From Pyrrhosoma nymphula (taxonomy: Eukaryota > Arthropoda > Insecta > Odonata > Coenagrionidae), in NCBI GenBank assembly GCA_963573305.1, contig OY754335.1, positions 48,629,985 through 48,693,984 on the forward strand: a stretch of 64,000 nt of DNA. Reading direction: 5' to 3'. The position numbers and the translations under genes are program-made. The stretch's first letter is position 1; each line of letters starts with the position of its first letter. Positions 1-12,600 of the stretch are shown piece after piece. The notes beneath the pieces are model-generated. The model had not been told where the DNA came from. It searched no databases and saw only the letters and a list, made by a program, of their open reading frames with translations.

Positions 1-1720
1 ATTTGGCATTCAGCCACAGTTTGAAAGCCAGGTATTAACATAAAAAGTCGCAATCTGCAATTAAATGCTTATTGAACAAATAATAGAGAAATTTGTGCTT
101 ATTTTGTGAGTTTGGGTGTAAGACGACCGAGTTAGCGTGCGAGTAAGTTCAAATTCGGCGGCTGTTTTTCCATTTTCTGTCATGGCGTCGTCCAGGCCAG
201 ATGACTTCAAGTGTGGTGGGTTGTTTGCACTTCTAATGTTTATTCTAGCGTTTGTTTTACGCGAATACATCCGTTTCAGTGGGTAATATTTTGCTGCTAC
301 TTTTCCTTTTTTGTGACGATAAGAAAGCTATGCGGACCACTATTTACCCTGCCACATACAGCATGAACCTTGTCAGAGGGGTCACAAAATGCGTCCCGCA
401 GGAGGCTGACCTGCTCTCCAGATTGCCCCGTCGAGGTCACTGGGGCATGCGGAAGAGAGGACAACACGAAATACGATGGGACTCATCGATATTGAGCGGA
501 AGTACGTTCAATTTAATAATTCACTACTTCGGAACGTGATATCGGTGATGTTGCTGATCAAAAATTTTACAGAAAATGTTCCAACTGCAAGAAATCGTTC
601 ACAAAAGTGAGGAATAAGTTGGGGAAAAAAGTCATTCTCCTGGATTTTGCCATTGGTTGTTCAAAAATATTGTAGTGCAACCTTAATAGGATTGTTTTGC
701 GTAAAAGAATGACGGCGAATTCCTATTCGTTTTCCCTCTTCATAGTTTAAGCTACTCAATTGTTTAGTTTTTATCCTATTCCCACAAATAAAGAAAATTC
801 ACTTGAAGTATTTTTATTAGCAATCACTTAATTCGTATGGTGTCATGTTGGATATTTTTAATTTCAGAAGCCTACCAATCTGAGCTGACATTTATACTCG
901 GGCGAAAAGGATAGCATACGGAGATGGATTCACGTAACGCATTGTTTCCGAATCCTATCATCTAAACCGGCAAAGTAAAATATTTTAGCCCCGAAAAAAG
1001 AACTCTGTCTTTGTAATCCTCAGCACCCAAATTTACCATCGACAGCCGTATGCGGACATAATGACATTTTGAACCTGACAGATATATAGCCTCGGCAGTT
1101 GGACAGCGTTAAGCACCAAAATCTGCGACGTGTAACTCAATGCAAAGCGTGCAGTGGAGTAATTAAGGAAGACTGACTTCCGGGTGCCTATAATTTATTT
1201 ACTATTGACGAATTCGCGATACAAAAGAAGATAAGTACAAGAGTAGTTGTTACACTTCTCTGGCACAGCTTGACCTGAGTCCTGTGTTCACATCGACGGC
1301 CGACTTTGCAACATCACGGCTAAGGCAACACTGCTCCGTGGACGCGGCCACGCTGAACTCCATTCTTCGCGCACGCGCACTACTTTGGCAACCCACACAC
1401 GGCGCACTCCTGCGGTGTCTTGTGTGAGGGGTTGAATTTAATCTTAGTAAATGCACGAAATAAATCACAGCATTGCTAAACATATAGAGGGTTAATATAA
1501 AGGAGTCAGACGAGGCCAAAACCTGGGAATCACTTTGACTTTATACCGAACGTGAGTGAAACACAAACGAAACATTTGCTGAGCTGCATTATAGAAACTA
1601 GGATTTATCAAGTGAATAGTAGGAAGGTACTCCGATGAAAAGGTGAAAGAAAGATGCCACTTTTCTCCGATTGGACCACATCTCGAATACGCCGAGCGCA
1701 TTTAGGACCCTGAATAAAAA
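1..1720. other. AT-rich sequence, no gene recognised
   Basis: I see no conserved protein, RNA gene or repeat boundary here. A GC- and CpG-richer patch lies at about 1255-1425 and is open on the minus strand for 89 codons, but its translation resembles nothing I know and composition alone could explain it. Confidence 0.4.
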
Positions 1721-1724
1721 GATT

Positions 1725-2150
1725 TGATTCGTGAAATAAATGACATACAAAGAAAAGCCGTCTCCTTAGTTAAAAACTGCAACAAGTGAATAGAAAATAA
1801 CACGCAGCTGATGGAAGGACTAGGTTTGGAACTCTTATTGACTCGGAGGCTACACGCTAGGCTTAGATAACTTGAAATACTGAGATCAGGCAAGTTTCAG
1901 AACGATAATGAGGATATTATTTTGAGCCCGCGCTACACCTCTAGAACTGACGGAAGCGGCAAAACAAGAGAGATACACTTCCGGACTGATAGGTACAAAA
2001 ATTTATTTTTACCACGCAACATTATCGAGTACAACAAAAACAGCGTTATATTAACCGAAATCACATCAATATTACACAATACGCCTCTGTACTCTCCCTC
2101 CTTTTCCCTATTCCCTTACCGATCCACACTACACATTATGCACACTTTCA
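1725..2150 (+). mobile_element. LINE-J copy 1: C-terminus and 3' UTR of a CR1/L2/Jockey-like retrotransposon
   Basis: The translation, with stops and frame changes, gives the post-reverse-transcriptase tail of a non-LTR retrotransposon. It has a basic stretch around 'LVKNCNK', then 'MEGLGLELL', 'RRLHARLR', and near 1960-2040 'REIHFRTDRYKNLFLPRN'. In related LINEs the motif RTDxYKxSFFPRT marks the end of ORF2. A pyrimidine-rich 3' UTR follows from about 2095. At least four other copies lie in the window (7130-7202, 26230-26445, 31868-32330, 58832-58985), and together they define the tail. The copy is 5'-truncated and dead. The clade is an inference, since the diagnostic catalytic domain is absent. 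Confidence 0.65.
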
Positions 2151-2343
2151 CTTAAACACAATTATTGACTCATTATACATCACCGCGTAGATATATGTCG
2201 GAAGCCCTCGAGGATAAATCCACTCGAACGTTCTCACACGCGTGCGGACAACATGAACGAATCGCGGGAGCAATGGAGATTTTATTTAGTGGAATCGCAA
2301 CCCTCACTAGGGTGACATTTGGAAAGCAATTTAAGTGTACCCG

Positions 2344-2408
2344 TAATGAATAACAGAAATGTCAATTTTCCACTAGATAAGGTTAATTGCCATTTCTGTT
2401 ATTCATTA
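2344..2408. repeat. Inverted repeat, 24-bp arms
   Basis: Arms at 2344-2367 and 2385-2408 pair almost perfectly (one clear mismatch) around a 17-base spacer. The arm contains 'ataacagaaatg' and runs into 'ttttccacta'. The same combination occurs in the outer arms of the hammerhead palindrome near 45797-45960, so this may be the collapsed end of such an element. Confidence 0.6.
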
Positions 2409-2439
2409 TACAGAAATTCCACCATATCACGCCTGATAC

Positions 2440-3325
2440 TTCTCTTTTTGAAGTGTACTCCTATTAGGAGGAGCAGAAATCACACTAAGTGGAGAGAAAT
2501 TAGAGCAAGTAAATTCCTTCCCCTACGTTGGAAGTCACGTAGGACAGAGGAAGTACAACGGGCACCCCAAGCTAAGAAAGTGATCATGATGGAAAGGCAA
2601 CTACTGTGTTCAAAGAAGATAGGGCTACCAACGAGGAAATAGTATGTGAATACAATCGTGTAGATCGTGGCGTTCTAAGGATTGGAAACGTAGAATATTG
2701 GAAAGCAGACAAGGAACAGACTTTGCGAATTTCACTTTACTTTTTTTTATTCACGACCCGGGTTTCAGCAATTTATGTCAATTTCAGGTGGCAACTGACC
2801 TGAAGATGACTTAAACTGTTGAAACCCGGGTCGTGAATAAAAATAAACTTACAGTGAAATTCGCAAAGTTTGTTACTTTACATCATGGAGACATTTCACA
2901 TTGTTACCCCTGACATTGTACGATTTGTTGAAAATAGACCAGAAAATATTAGAAGCCTTTGAAACCTGGTTTTGGAGGAGGATGCTGGAGATCAAATGGA
3001 CGGGTAAAATAAGAAATGAAAAATTATACAGAAGAGTAGAAGAGGAAAGGACCATTTGGAACAGTAAACAGAAAAGATGAACCAGATAGATTGGGAAAAC
3101 CTTGAGGGCCAATGGGTTTGCGAAGAATGTAATTGAAGGAAAACTAGAGGGTAAAGTCCCAAGAAGAAGGCTAAGGGAAATATTTAGAAGACCAATAAAT
3201 ACATAGATCAAATGAAGAAGAAAGTGTATGAGAAGAACTACCAGGGAATAAGGGAACCAGCATTATGTAGGGTAGGAATGAGGGCTGCAGTCAACCAATC
3301 TTAGAACTGAACTATCAATGATGAT
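2440..3325 (+). mobile_element. RTE-like LINE relic A1 (C-terminal part), split by an insertion
   Basis: Two blocks of the 3' half of an RTE/BovB-like LINE in the same orientation. Block 1 (2440-2713) reads 'MMERQLLCSKKIGLPTRK', matching 'MMKRQLECSKKIGIPTRK' of the minus-strand copy near 42750. Block 2 (2931-3325) reads 'ILEAFETWFWRRMLEIKW', then 'RNEKLYRRVEEERTIW', and ends with the family's closing 'AAVNQS'-like text. In this family the region lies between the YGSETW motif and the end of the polyprotein and carries no catalytic residues. Stops and shifts make it a pseudogene. The two blocks are separated by the palindromic element at 2714-2930. Confidence 0.75.
2714..2930 (+). mobile_element. 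Palindromic element with hammerhead ribozyme motif (HHR-1), nested in LINE A1
   Basis: The outer arms pair over 'actttgcgaatttcact' (about 2739) and its complement (about 2853-2871). The inner arms pair over 'attcacgacccgggtttca' and its complement. The right half reads as a small type I hammerhead: core CTGAAGA at 2800-2806, one extra T, a weak stem II, GAAAC at 2821-2825, a minimal stem III and the cleavage triplet GTC at 2830-2832, followed by 'gtgaataaa'. Possible 12-base target duplications at 2702-2713 and 2931-2942 agree at 9 of 12 positions. Hammerheads with reduced stem III are known from Penelope-like retroelements. The assignment rests on that resemblance and on sister copies in this window. 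Confidence 0.7.
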
Positions 3326-3349
3326 CGTATTAGAGTACTATGTCTCTTG

Positions 3350-3395
3350 AATGGGACGTTTAACTGTGAATCCCTCTGCGCTTTTTGTTAAGACC
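3350..3395 (+). repeat. Solo SINE tail (S2 type)
   Basis: 'gggacgtttaactgtgaat' followed by 'gcgctttttgttaag' matches the 3' end of the SINE at 59858-60055 almost base for base. Only the tail is present. Confidence 0.5.
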
Positions 3396-3399
3396 TTGG

Positions 3400-4736
3400 T
3401 GATTCTGACGCCGATTTTCTGTCTTTCCTCCTTACATTTCCCCGAATAATCCTACTCTTACCAACGTATCCTGCTTTTCTTTAATGGCACCAGTTCTTGT
3501 CACTTAATCACCCGTAAACCAAACAATTATAAGAAGAGCAAAACACGTTCAATACACTCGAGGACTAATTCACTTGACCATCCTTCATCGCCATAACTAC
3601 GCACAGTCCATTGGAACTATCCGTGGGGTGAACAGCAATTCCCACCGATGCAAGGACTTAGATGTGTACTGAAAAGGGCACTGCTAGTCCCCGTGCAAAG
3701 ATCAGGAGTGTGGCACTGATGACAGTATTATAATATTATTAAATGCTTACAATTATGTTCGAAGAGTTGGACCCCTTTTCAATCGAAAATCTCCCGTGTA
3801 GTTCCACCAGTATATCAACCACCTTGTCAGATCTTGTCAGAAATATTCTCCCTGAACGGAAGAATGGTGAGTGGACGAACTCAAGGTCGGGAAGTTATAG
3901 CTTCATAGATAATTTCCCTCTTTTAATTGGCTCCAATTGTTATCAAATATATTTCGTCCTTCGTTACGACGTGCATTGTTAGTTGAAATCATTCTTTAAC
4001 CATTTATGGCCCTAATTTTTGTAATGACAAAGGATATTTTCCTCCTGGTCATAAAGTAATGGAGGATGCATAAGAAAAACATTGAAACTGGTTCAATTTG
4101 TTCAATTTGAGAAATTTGTTTATAATTTTATACCATTTTTATGGAGGAATGATTTTTTACTCTATGTCGTTAAATAATGGAGGTTACAGAAAATACATTA
4201 AAAATGATTTAATAATTGTTTGTGAAATTTGTACCCAATCAATACTCATAAAACCCATAGTCCGGGGACGAGTGGGCGATGCTAATGATGAAAAAAACAG
4301 CGGAACCAATTTAGTTGGTTTTGTTGTCATTTTTTTCGATGGAACGAAGCCAACATTTATCGAATTCGAATCTTTTATTATCGAATCTCAAATAAAGAAT
4401 CTTGAATTCGAATCCTGCTTTCACCAAGTTATGAATCCCAGTTCCATTTAATTACCAATATATACATACGTCTATTCCTAATCCATTTTTTATTTTCTTG
4501 TAGATTCATGAACCAAAAGTAGCTCTAGGTTATTTCTCAAGCATGAAGTTAATAATTTTGCTTTAAACAAGATATATAGTTGTGCAGTTTCACAATGGCA
4601 TTTATAAATTCTTAAATTAAAGATGCTAAAGTAAGCTAAGAGAAAACAAGTAACTCGCCAATTTTTTATTTTGAAATGTAGCATTCTTAGTCATTCATAA
4701 TCTAATCTGTTTCATTTTTTACTGACCAAATTGCAG
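3400..4736. other. No gene recognised; flank of the possible exon
   Basis: AT-rich sequence without a recognised repeat or domain. The longest open frame, 117 codons at 4098-4451, is low-complexity and not convincing. The last 20 bases form a plausible polypyrimidine tract and splice acceptor for 4737-4786. Confidence 0.4.
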
Positions 4737-4786
4737 GGAGTACTGAAGGCACTCTTTAAAAATACTGATGCTACAGCAGTTCAAAG
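4737..4786 (+). CDS. Possible 50-nt internal exon of a host gene
   Basis: A T-rich tract containing 'ttttttactgac' leads to 'ttgcag' at 4731-4736. The 50-base block that follows is open in one frame and reads GVLKALFKNTDATAVQ, and a 'gtattt' donor starts at 4787. The other two frames have stops. The exon would start in phase 0 and leave two bases for the next exon. The peptide looks like ordinary cytosolic protein rather than transposon, and no second copy is seen in the window. I do not recognise the protein. A short match to splice consensus can arise by chance in AT-rich DNA, so this is tentative. Confidence 0.3.
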
Positions 4787-5277
4787 GTATTTTATAAGAA
4801 GGTCTTTCAAAACCTTTCCATGGTTATTTTTTGTTCAAATTTCAAGCTTTTGCTGCTTCATAGGCTGGAACTGATAGTTTTTTTATGGGCTTCCAAGGTG
4901 TATTAATGGCTTTAGAGACGCCATCGCGGGAAATATAATATTGCCGCATGAGACAAAAATCACGACTTTATCAACGTCATTTCGTTGTAAAGTAATATCT
5001 AATTTCACCAATGGACTTCCACGTGTTCTCGTGGCCCGGTCGGTTTCGATTCTCACAATTTTTGACACAGTGAAAAAATGTAAATGATAGGGCGATGTGA
5101 ATACATGTAATAAAATTTGTTTGATTGGGTATTTCACCCGTCACTTTTGGTGGGATATCAACTTTTTTTTCTTAGAATACCGAATTTTACAAATTGGACA
5201 ATGGTAATTGAGCTGAGATAATTCCAGAGGTATGAGCCGAATTCGACACAAAAATGTTTGATTAGCATGGCCTATGG
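4787..5277. other. No gene recognised
   Basis: AT-rich sequence. Short minus-strand open frames of 84 and 65 codons show no family resemblance. Confidence 0.4.
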
Positions 5278-5761
5278 CTAGTGATGAGCCACTCTGAAAA
5301 TTACTGCGGTAATTTTCGTAATTTTCAGTAATTCTCAAGAAAATTCACCTATTTGAGATAATTTTTCATACTGATAAATTCTAAGCATATTATTTTAAGC
5401 CAAGTCCATACACATTTAATACGTGTTAAATTATAATTTGAGATATGTACAACTCATATTTGTAATATTTTACTTAAATCATAACATTATAGAGTAATGT
5501 ATGAGAATGTTAGAAAATTCTTCTTGAAAATTTCTCATACTATGACCAAAGAAATCCAGATTGTGTGTTGCTTCCGCATTTCTTTTTGCAATTTTCCAAA
5601 TTTCTAATAGATTAATGCTTTATTAGGTATTCCCTTCCTATTGCTATTTGTTTCCGTATTTAACCATACATTTGCTATTAAATGCTTAAAGCTAAAAAAT
5701 AATGGAAAATTACCGCGGTAATTTACCTCAGTGAAAATTACGGTAATTTGCCCATCCATGG
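5278..5761. mobile_element. MITE-like element with inverted ends, possibly hAT
   Basis: The left end reads 'tagtgatgagcc' and then 'gaaaattactgcggtaatt'. The right end is its imperfect complement, 'aaattaccgcggtaattt' and then 'tttgcccatcca'. The 400-base interior is AT-rich and non-coding. The 'tagtgatgggc'-like ends suggest a non-autonomous hAT element, but I could not find a convincing 8-bp target duplication. Confidence 0.5.
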
Positions 5762-6870
5762 CAATATAAGAAAATTAATGATTCCAATCGGAATCACTCT
5801 GATGGGAAGGGTTGATAAAAAACACGTCCGAAGCTTTCGCGGAGATACCCTCGCCTTCCTCCCACTCGTAGTGGGTTCCATTTAAACGATCTCCAGAGCC
5901 GAAATGAAGCCCTCTTAACATAGGCTTCCGTCCTCCCCAACTATTCCGACCCCAATTTCAGTGGGTCAACCCAAATCGAGTCAAATACTTCCGACAAGAA
6001 GGCTCAGCGACCCTGGGTCACTCCGGTCAACACCCCTTTTAAAACACGCCGCCAACATTTCCACCCGAACGATGAAGGGTAGAGGCGGACGAACTGTGTA
6101 AGTTACGGCTGCTAGGACTTTCCCCCTTGCTCCTCCTCAAGCTTCCAGCCTCCCGATACCGAAGGGTTTGGGGGAGAGTGACAGGAAGAGCAACAGTGGG
6201 GTCACGTCGGGGGAGAGGGGAAAGGGTGACGGTACGCCTTAAAAGACCCTGAGACACCCTCCCCCCCGCTGGCACAACCCTAAACCCCTACCGTAACCGA
6301 AAAAGGGGGATAGCGAAGGACCCCTTCGTCATGCCTCATTTCTTCGACCTCTCCCTCCCCCATAACCATGCGGTTCAAGAACGAACGCACTGTCGCCCTT
6401 ACTCTGTGGACTCCTTAATTCCATTTCGGATTCAATTGGGGGGGAGGGGGAAGGGAGCCTTTTTGCGTCCCGACCCCCCTTCGTCGAGCCCCAAAAGGGC
6501 TTCCGAAGAAGGAGTAGAGGAGGATAAAAAAATGGCCCTTTCCAATTTCCACTTCAGGAACCCCCCTCGACCGCTAAATTTTCAACACCCCTGCCTGCAA
6601 TCCCTTGATTTTCCCTCTCCCCTCTCCCTTAGTTCCCTCCGCTCTCAATACGCATAACTCGATTCGAATGGATTTTATTTTTCGGATTGCGTGAGCGGAG
6701 GTCGACGGTCGTAGTCATGAGGCGAGAGTTGCACACGTACACTCATATCTCGGAGCTGCAGACCTCCCTTATGGATTTTGAAAGCAGTGGAAAAAATTCG
6801 GAGCAGCCGAATCAATTAAAAAGTCCCACGCGCTACGGATGGAGCTGTGGCAACACTGGGCGGGGGTAGT
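5762..6870. other. C-rich, CpG-containing block
   Basis: Base composition changes abruptly to pyrimidine- and C-rich with scattered CpG, especially 5820-6350. Frames of 78 and 108 codons are open here only because stop codons are rare in such composition. It could be 5' untranslated or promoter DNA of a host gene, but no TATA, splice or domain evidence supports that. Confidence 0.35.
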
Positions 6871-7129
6871 TCTCCCTAATACTTGTATCCTTATCTGCTA
6901 CCGAGTACTTACAGCATGCCGTGTATGTTTTCGCTATAACTCTTGAATTTCTGTCCGTTTATGTAGTTGCAATATACATACATACTAACGGTCCCTCTAA
7001 CAATGGTAGCATATCTATGGTGTAGTGCATGCTTGTAAAGTTTCGCATCGTGACAAGCATTAGCGATTTAAGATATTACATCATTAGCCGTAGATACACT
7101 AACTTAATGGTATACTGTAATGCATGTTG

Positions 7130-7202
7130 CTGACTACTCACCCCCTGCTACACACCCTTGAGGTGGCTTGCAGGGTATTCTGTAGATTTAGATGTAGATA
7201 AG
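7130..7202 (+). mobile_element. LINE-J 3' tail (solo)
   Basis: 'ccccctgctacacaccctt' and 'gaggtggcttgcagggtat' are followed by a 'gtagat' tail. The same block ends the LINE-J copies at 26230-26445 and 31868-32330. This is a severely 5'-truncated insertion. Confidence 0.65.
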
Positions 7203-8640
7203 AATAAATTAGATTTTAAAAAGATAAAATACCATGAAGTGTACATAAGAGACATTAACAATTATATAGAAATATCTAAATTAGTAATGCAGTTTTTTAC
7301 GGCGTCAGTTTCCAGCAGAAAATCGCATAAATTCCCATCATATACCTTAGTCTTGATGCGAATAACAAATTAAGCACTTTGAAGTTGACAATGAAGGCTT
7401 TGCGACCCTGGGAATCTTGGTGATCAAACATAGAGTCCAAAGGACTACTAATAAAAGGAAGGTCGTAGCGCATCGTTCGGGTCGAACGCTGTGATGCATA
7501 TTTGATGAACTACATGAAGTGCAGGCTAGGTACGGAGTGGATTGTGTATTTGATACTTGTGTGATATTTGAATGCAACAGCAATGCGAGGAAACATATGA
7601 GGAAAGGTAACTGATTTAGAAATCCGATTGATGCATCTGCATGGGTGAAGTGGGTGTTTTCCAGGGACAAGGCAACTTCAATGTTAGAAATGGTAAGAGT
7701 TTCAACTTTAATTTATAAATAAATTGTTGCTAGGGTTATTTCGGCTGTAGACACGATTGCATTCTCAAACTACACATTTACTAAATATAACCGATAAAAT
7801 ATATGTAAATATCTACTTGACTCCATTCTGTCATTGAATTGAATTTTCCCCAAGATAACACCTAGCCAAATTAATTTCTCGTGCCTAAAACCCTTAATGT
7901 ATGATAAATCATCAAAATTATTTGAGACTTTTTTCGAAATAATCTTTATATACATACATTAATTTACTACTCGTATGAAAGTACAATATAATATTACACC
8001 GTATATATTTGTAACATAGGGTTTTAATTATTGTAATATATCTTCTTTCATGGGAAATATCGCAGCAATAGTTTCAACCAACCATATGGCGACTGACTAA
8101 CTACAAAAAAATTGATCCTTTGGTAATCCCACGCAGCACGATGGCATGTCATTCAATGGAAAAACAACGTGGTAAAAGAAAACATCGATGGAAATAATTA
8201 AAATCAGGCAAACATTGAAAAAGTTCAACCTATTTGTCTCTGTTGGAATTATCGTATTATCATCGAAGCATTGAAAATTTTCATAAACCAATATTGGCGG
8301 AGCAAACAAAATTAATGAAAATGCCTTGGTCAATATTTGATGATCACATTCCCACTACTTTGCGTTTGCAAATACCATATTTTTTCGCCATAGTCTAATT
8401 TAGCCTACGTTTAAAACGGCTAGAAAAAATATTTCTGCCGGAAAACAAATTCGTTAGCTGTGTGGAAAATTTAATTAAAATACAAGCGAATATGGTAAAG
8501 ATTTCCTTTGTTTTTTAGATATTTTTATATATTTTTTATAACCATCTACACACCGCTAACACGAAATATTCTCTGGATATGCGGAATTCCTATTTAACGC
8601 CCGATGACATTAACTATTACACGTAATACCAGCTACAATT
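7203..8640. other. No gene recognised
   Basis: AT-rich sequence with short unsupported open frames. A 107-codon minus-strand frame at 7347-7670 has no recognisable motif. Confidence 0.4.
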
Positions 8641-8649
8641 AGCGAAATT

Positions 8650-8790
8650 TCATAGAGGAAAAATCATTCGCCTTGACCGGGATAGCGGTGAAGACGAATA
8701 GTTTTCCCTCTGTGGAATTTGGCACTTATATGAACTTGCGGGTGACTCCGCAAAAGGAAATACCGTGGCTAGTCTCGGTATCCACAAAAT
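8650..8790 (+). mobile_element. S1 SINE copy, palindromic form
   Basis: The body 'ctctgtggaatttggcactt', 'gaacttgcgggtgactccg' and 'taccgtggctagt' matches the S1 repeats at 28008-28345 and 30505-30637. The start is folded back: 8653-8675 pairs with 8693-8713 around 'cttgaccggga', a fragment of the tRNA-like B-box region in reverse. The copy is a small inverted version of the larger palindrome at 28 kb. Confidence 0.6.
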
Positions 8791-9109
8791 TCGGCGAGCT
8801 GCAATGCTGACTCTTCGTCCGCAAAGACTCGGATCTGAGAATGTATTATCATACGAGTTTTTAGCAGAGAATACCACTATATAGGTAACCTTCGTGCAGC
8901 TTTAGACCGAATAGGTTCAGGAATTAAAAAACCGACCGGCCTAGACAATAATAAAGTTTTCAATGCCGAACTTAGATTTGGACTAACTAAACTTCATACT
9001 GAAACAAGTGGGTTCTGGCTGGCTAAGGTGGCCCAATTCCCTAACTGCCATCAGTTTGCTCGCACTTCCGTCAATCATGTTAAGGAAGAAAAATTAATAC
9101 TTGAATACA
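8791..9109. other. No gene recognised
   Basis: Mixed-composition sequence between the S1 SINE and LINE B1. I see no repeat or domain in it. Confidence 0.4.
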
Positions 9110-9605
9110 TACATATATAAATACCCATTAGGTCATTACCAATCGGGGTAGGCGAAGTTGAAGATCGTAGTTATTGCCGTCATGTCTAGAAAACTGGCTC
9201 TCTTTTAATAATTTTCTCCATAATTCTCTCTCCTTGCGTACTTCTTTCGCTTCTCTTACACTCATGCATTACTTCATACACGCTCTCTTATTATTAAGAC
9301 TCCTAATATTCCTCCTCTTCAGAGTCTCCTCTACCATCACCCATGACTTCAACGGTCTACCCCTTCCTCTCACACTATTCACTTCAGTATCGTACACCTG
9401 TTTTGTTGTTCCAATCTCTCCCATTCTCTCAACATGATAAAACAAACGAAGCACACTCCTTTCATGTATGTCTATTACTGGAGCATTTAACCCATATTCT
9501 TTCATCATCCACGCATTCTTAACCCTATCCATCCAAATTTTTGCCGCAGAACTTTCTCAGGTACCCCATTCCCACTGCATTTAGACTACTCTTATGCTTA
9601 TTTTA
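9110..9605 (-). mobile_element. LINE family B, copy B1: C-terminal end and 3' UTR
   Basis: On the minus strand the 87-codon open frame reads MDRVKNAWMMKEYGLNAP, then 'HVERMGEIGTTKQVYDTEV', 'RGRGRPLKSWV' and 'KRRNIRSLNNKRACMK'. This is the zinc-knuckle-like C-terminal tail common to RTE-type and related arthropod LINEs (RxxxWFGHVERM, RGRGRPRKSW). Upstream sense continues to about 9605 ('LNAVGMGYLRK'). The 3' UTR at 9110-9180 contains the complement of 'aaaagagagccag' and of 'caataactac', also found at 53150, 56060 and 62950. It is 5'-truncated with no catalytic domain. Confidence 0.75.
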
Positions 9606-12600
9606 TAATATAATACAGTACTTAGTTTAAATAACTTCTTTCAAAACAATATTTTAATAATACTATTAACACTATCACATTTTTTTATTTCCATGCAAGT
9701 CTTTAATCAACATATTGATAGTGCTACGCACAACTGTGCATGACTAGAAAAATACATAATAATATACGAACATAAATAAAGTCTGTAAGCGAGTAGTATG
9801 TAAGTAGATTTCTCCATAAATTCCAAATGGCCGTTACCCCCATCTATTCTTCAGCTACGGTTAGGTGTAGCTTTTCTGATAGCACTGAAATTTAGAAAGT
9901 TTTGGAATATTTGGTGAAGTTATCGCAAATACGGATGGAAATTCTAATTCGGTGATAAAAATAAGCAAGTTTTTCACATTTTAAACAAGCATATTTCCTT
10001 TCTTGTGGTACTTAAGATCATTATTTCAAAATTTAATTTTGCATAACATTTAGCATTACATGCATTACTTATGGCAGTTGATGCGAATGAGCTGGAGTTG
10101 AACCCGAGACTTGAGGTGTGCAAAAAGCAGCCTATTATATGTGGAGTGTCAAGGTTTAATAATGTGTTCAGTTTGAAAGTTGTGAAACTTCTGGTTCTTG
10201 AAAAAAAACTGAGCGTTGCAGAAAACCGGTTAATTAAAACTTTGCTGTTTTAGGTTTTGTTTTTATATAATGCAGGATATTTTTGGAATTTTATATTATT
10301 CTTATGTATAGATATATAGATAGACTCCATATATGTGTAGATATCTTCAGCTTAAGTTGGTAAGCCTTCAGCATTTGTATCACATGTCATGACGCCAAAT
10401 TCAATTCAAATCCTGTGAACATTATTTATTGTTTATTAATGAGACAAACATTTGCACAGTCAATTTTTCACGCATTATGCACTAAGGAGGCAATATTTTA
10501 GCTTATTTGATTAACTGCTATTATTATTATCGTTGAAGTTTAATGTTGTACCACTTCTGTTTACATCCGTCAGATTTACGTACCATATAGCATTTCGTCA
10601 ACCTCATATGGGCTGAATCAATAAAGCCGTTAAATAACGCCCCCACCTCAGTTGACTATTTTGACATCTGCCCAGCATCCGAAACAAAAGCAGCTAAATT
10701 ATTTCCAAATGAGAATTCTCCAGAGAGAATTTCCAATGAATATCGATTATGTGATTCCAATATTAAAGTCTAGGGCAGCGCTTATGAATTATACAGTAGT
10801 ACATTCGGACACAAATTAATCCACGGCATTTTTTCGTCTTTAAATAACTCGGATCTGAGATTCGCAAGCAGACTTGTCTTTGGCATTGGCCAATTAAAAA
10901 TGTTACTCTCACATGGACCATTGTACAGAAAGGCATTGTTATGTTGTGACGCCTACCCTTTCATTTTTCAGCGCACCAGATTGTTTGAGAATTAAATATT
11001 CCTTCACTGCTACATATTTTACGAGTTTATTGATTTAGGCAGCAATATCATGCTGTTCACTTATTTATTTGACAGAAAACCAAGAATTGTGTTTATTAAT
11101 ACAACGCCTGCAATATACTCTTTTTTAACAAATCCATGAGGATTTTTTTATTTTCTCTACTGGAATCAATCATCCACAGTTTTTTCATTAAACTTGCAAT
11201 CACGGAATTCCCATTGGCGCAGTCATGAAATTTAGGATTATCTTTCGAATTCGGCATTTATTAATGAATCCAATATATTAAGCATTAATTATGAACCGCC
11301 TCCTCCCTGAGAGATTGGTATGCTGATTTTGTAGTCCTTCAAAGCCTATCACGCAAAACAATGGTCACGCGTTGGATTGTAAACCCATTTTGAAGGGTAT
11401 CCCACCAGGGACTTTCTTTTTTAAGTTTTTTTTAGGCCGGCTTAGTAATTTCAATCTCACGTTTGGCATATCCAAAGTACTGTGGGATTAGATGCGACGG
11501 TAAATTTACTAAATTTTACACGCAAGGGAGACACACAAATGTAAAGAGCTCTATGTGAGTACGAAGGATATGGGTTCGAATTAAAAATACAAGCGATTTT
11601 TCATTGTGAAATCGGCATAATTGGTGTATGTATGTACGTCACTTTTTTACGTCAACTACAATATTGCAAATTTTGAGAGTCATCACTACATTATTTTTAT
11701 TGATGCTATCAACCCATATTTTTTCACACCGTGAATAAATTAAATGCATATAATTTTAATAGTAAATGCCGAGGGCTTATTTTTGCTTTCTTATTTTACG
11801 CATGAAGTACGTTGGCTATACGTTCGTAATCTACCTGTAACTGTATTTACTTGTAATGCTTTTCGTCTAATACATTTTCCCCCGTTCACTTTAAGAATGA
11901 AATGTTGAATATTTGTTTCAAGGGAATATAATACCTCTGTATTTTTGCATTTAATGTCGATGCCAATGCAGAGCTTTCCTTCCTCTCACTTTTCACATCT
12001 CCAAAATATTTATAAAGCTCCTAAATTATGCTCTCCTGATGAATCACGTGATCTCATTTGACAATCCAATCCTTGAATAGCGTCGAAAACTCGTCCCACA
12101 CAGTTGGAGGTTGCCGTTAGAATATAGTACTCAACAGTCCACATTATCCACCTAAAAAAGGCTAGTGTTTCTTGATGATGTTGGTAATTTATTAGCATGG
12201 AGTTGTTTCTTGATGTATGTTACGAAACAAATTAATACAGGGAATTAAATAGTGATGGAGAGTTGTGATGGATGGATTTCGAAGAAAATGGAATGGGATT
12301 AAATCTTTTTTATGGTAATTTTAGGGAAATAAATACGCGCTTTACCTCCAAGGCATGCAAGCACCCTTGAACACAATGAAATATTAAGTATCAGGCGGCT
12401 ACCTGTCGAAATAAACGATCGATAGCATTATCACAAAAAGGAAGGACAATTTGTATATTTCCACACAGATTATTTCACTGACCAAGGGTTCAGCAACTTT
12501 TGCCATTATCAAGGTGAAGATGTTTTTTTTCGAGCTTCATATGCTACGTTTAGGCAGAAGGGGAGGGAAGTGAGAGGGGGGGGGTGAAATGACGTCACGG

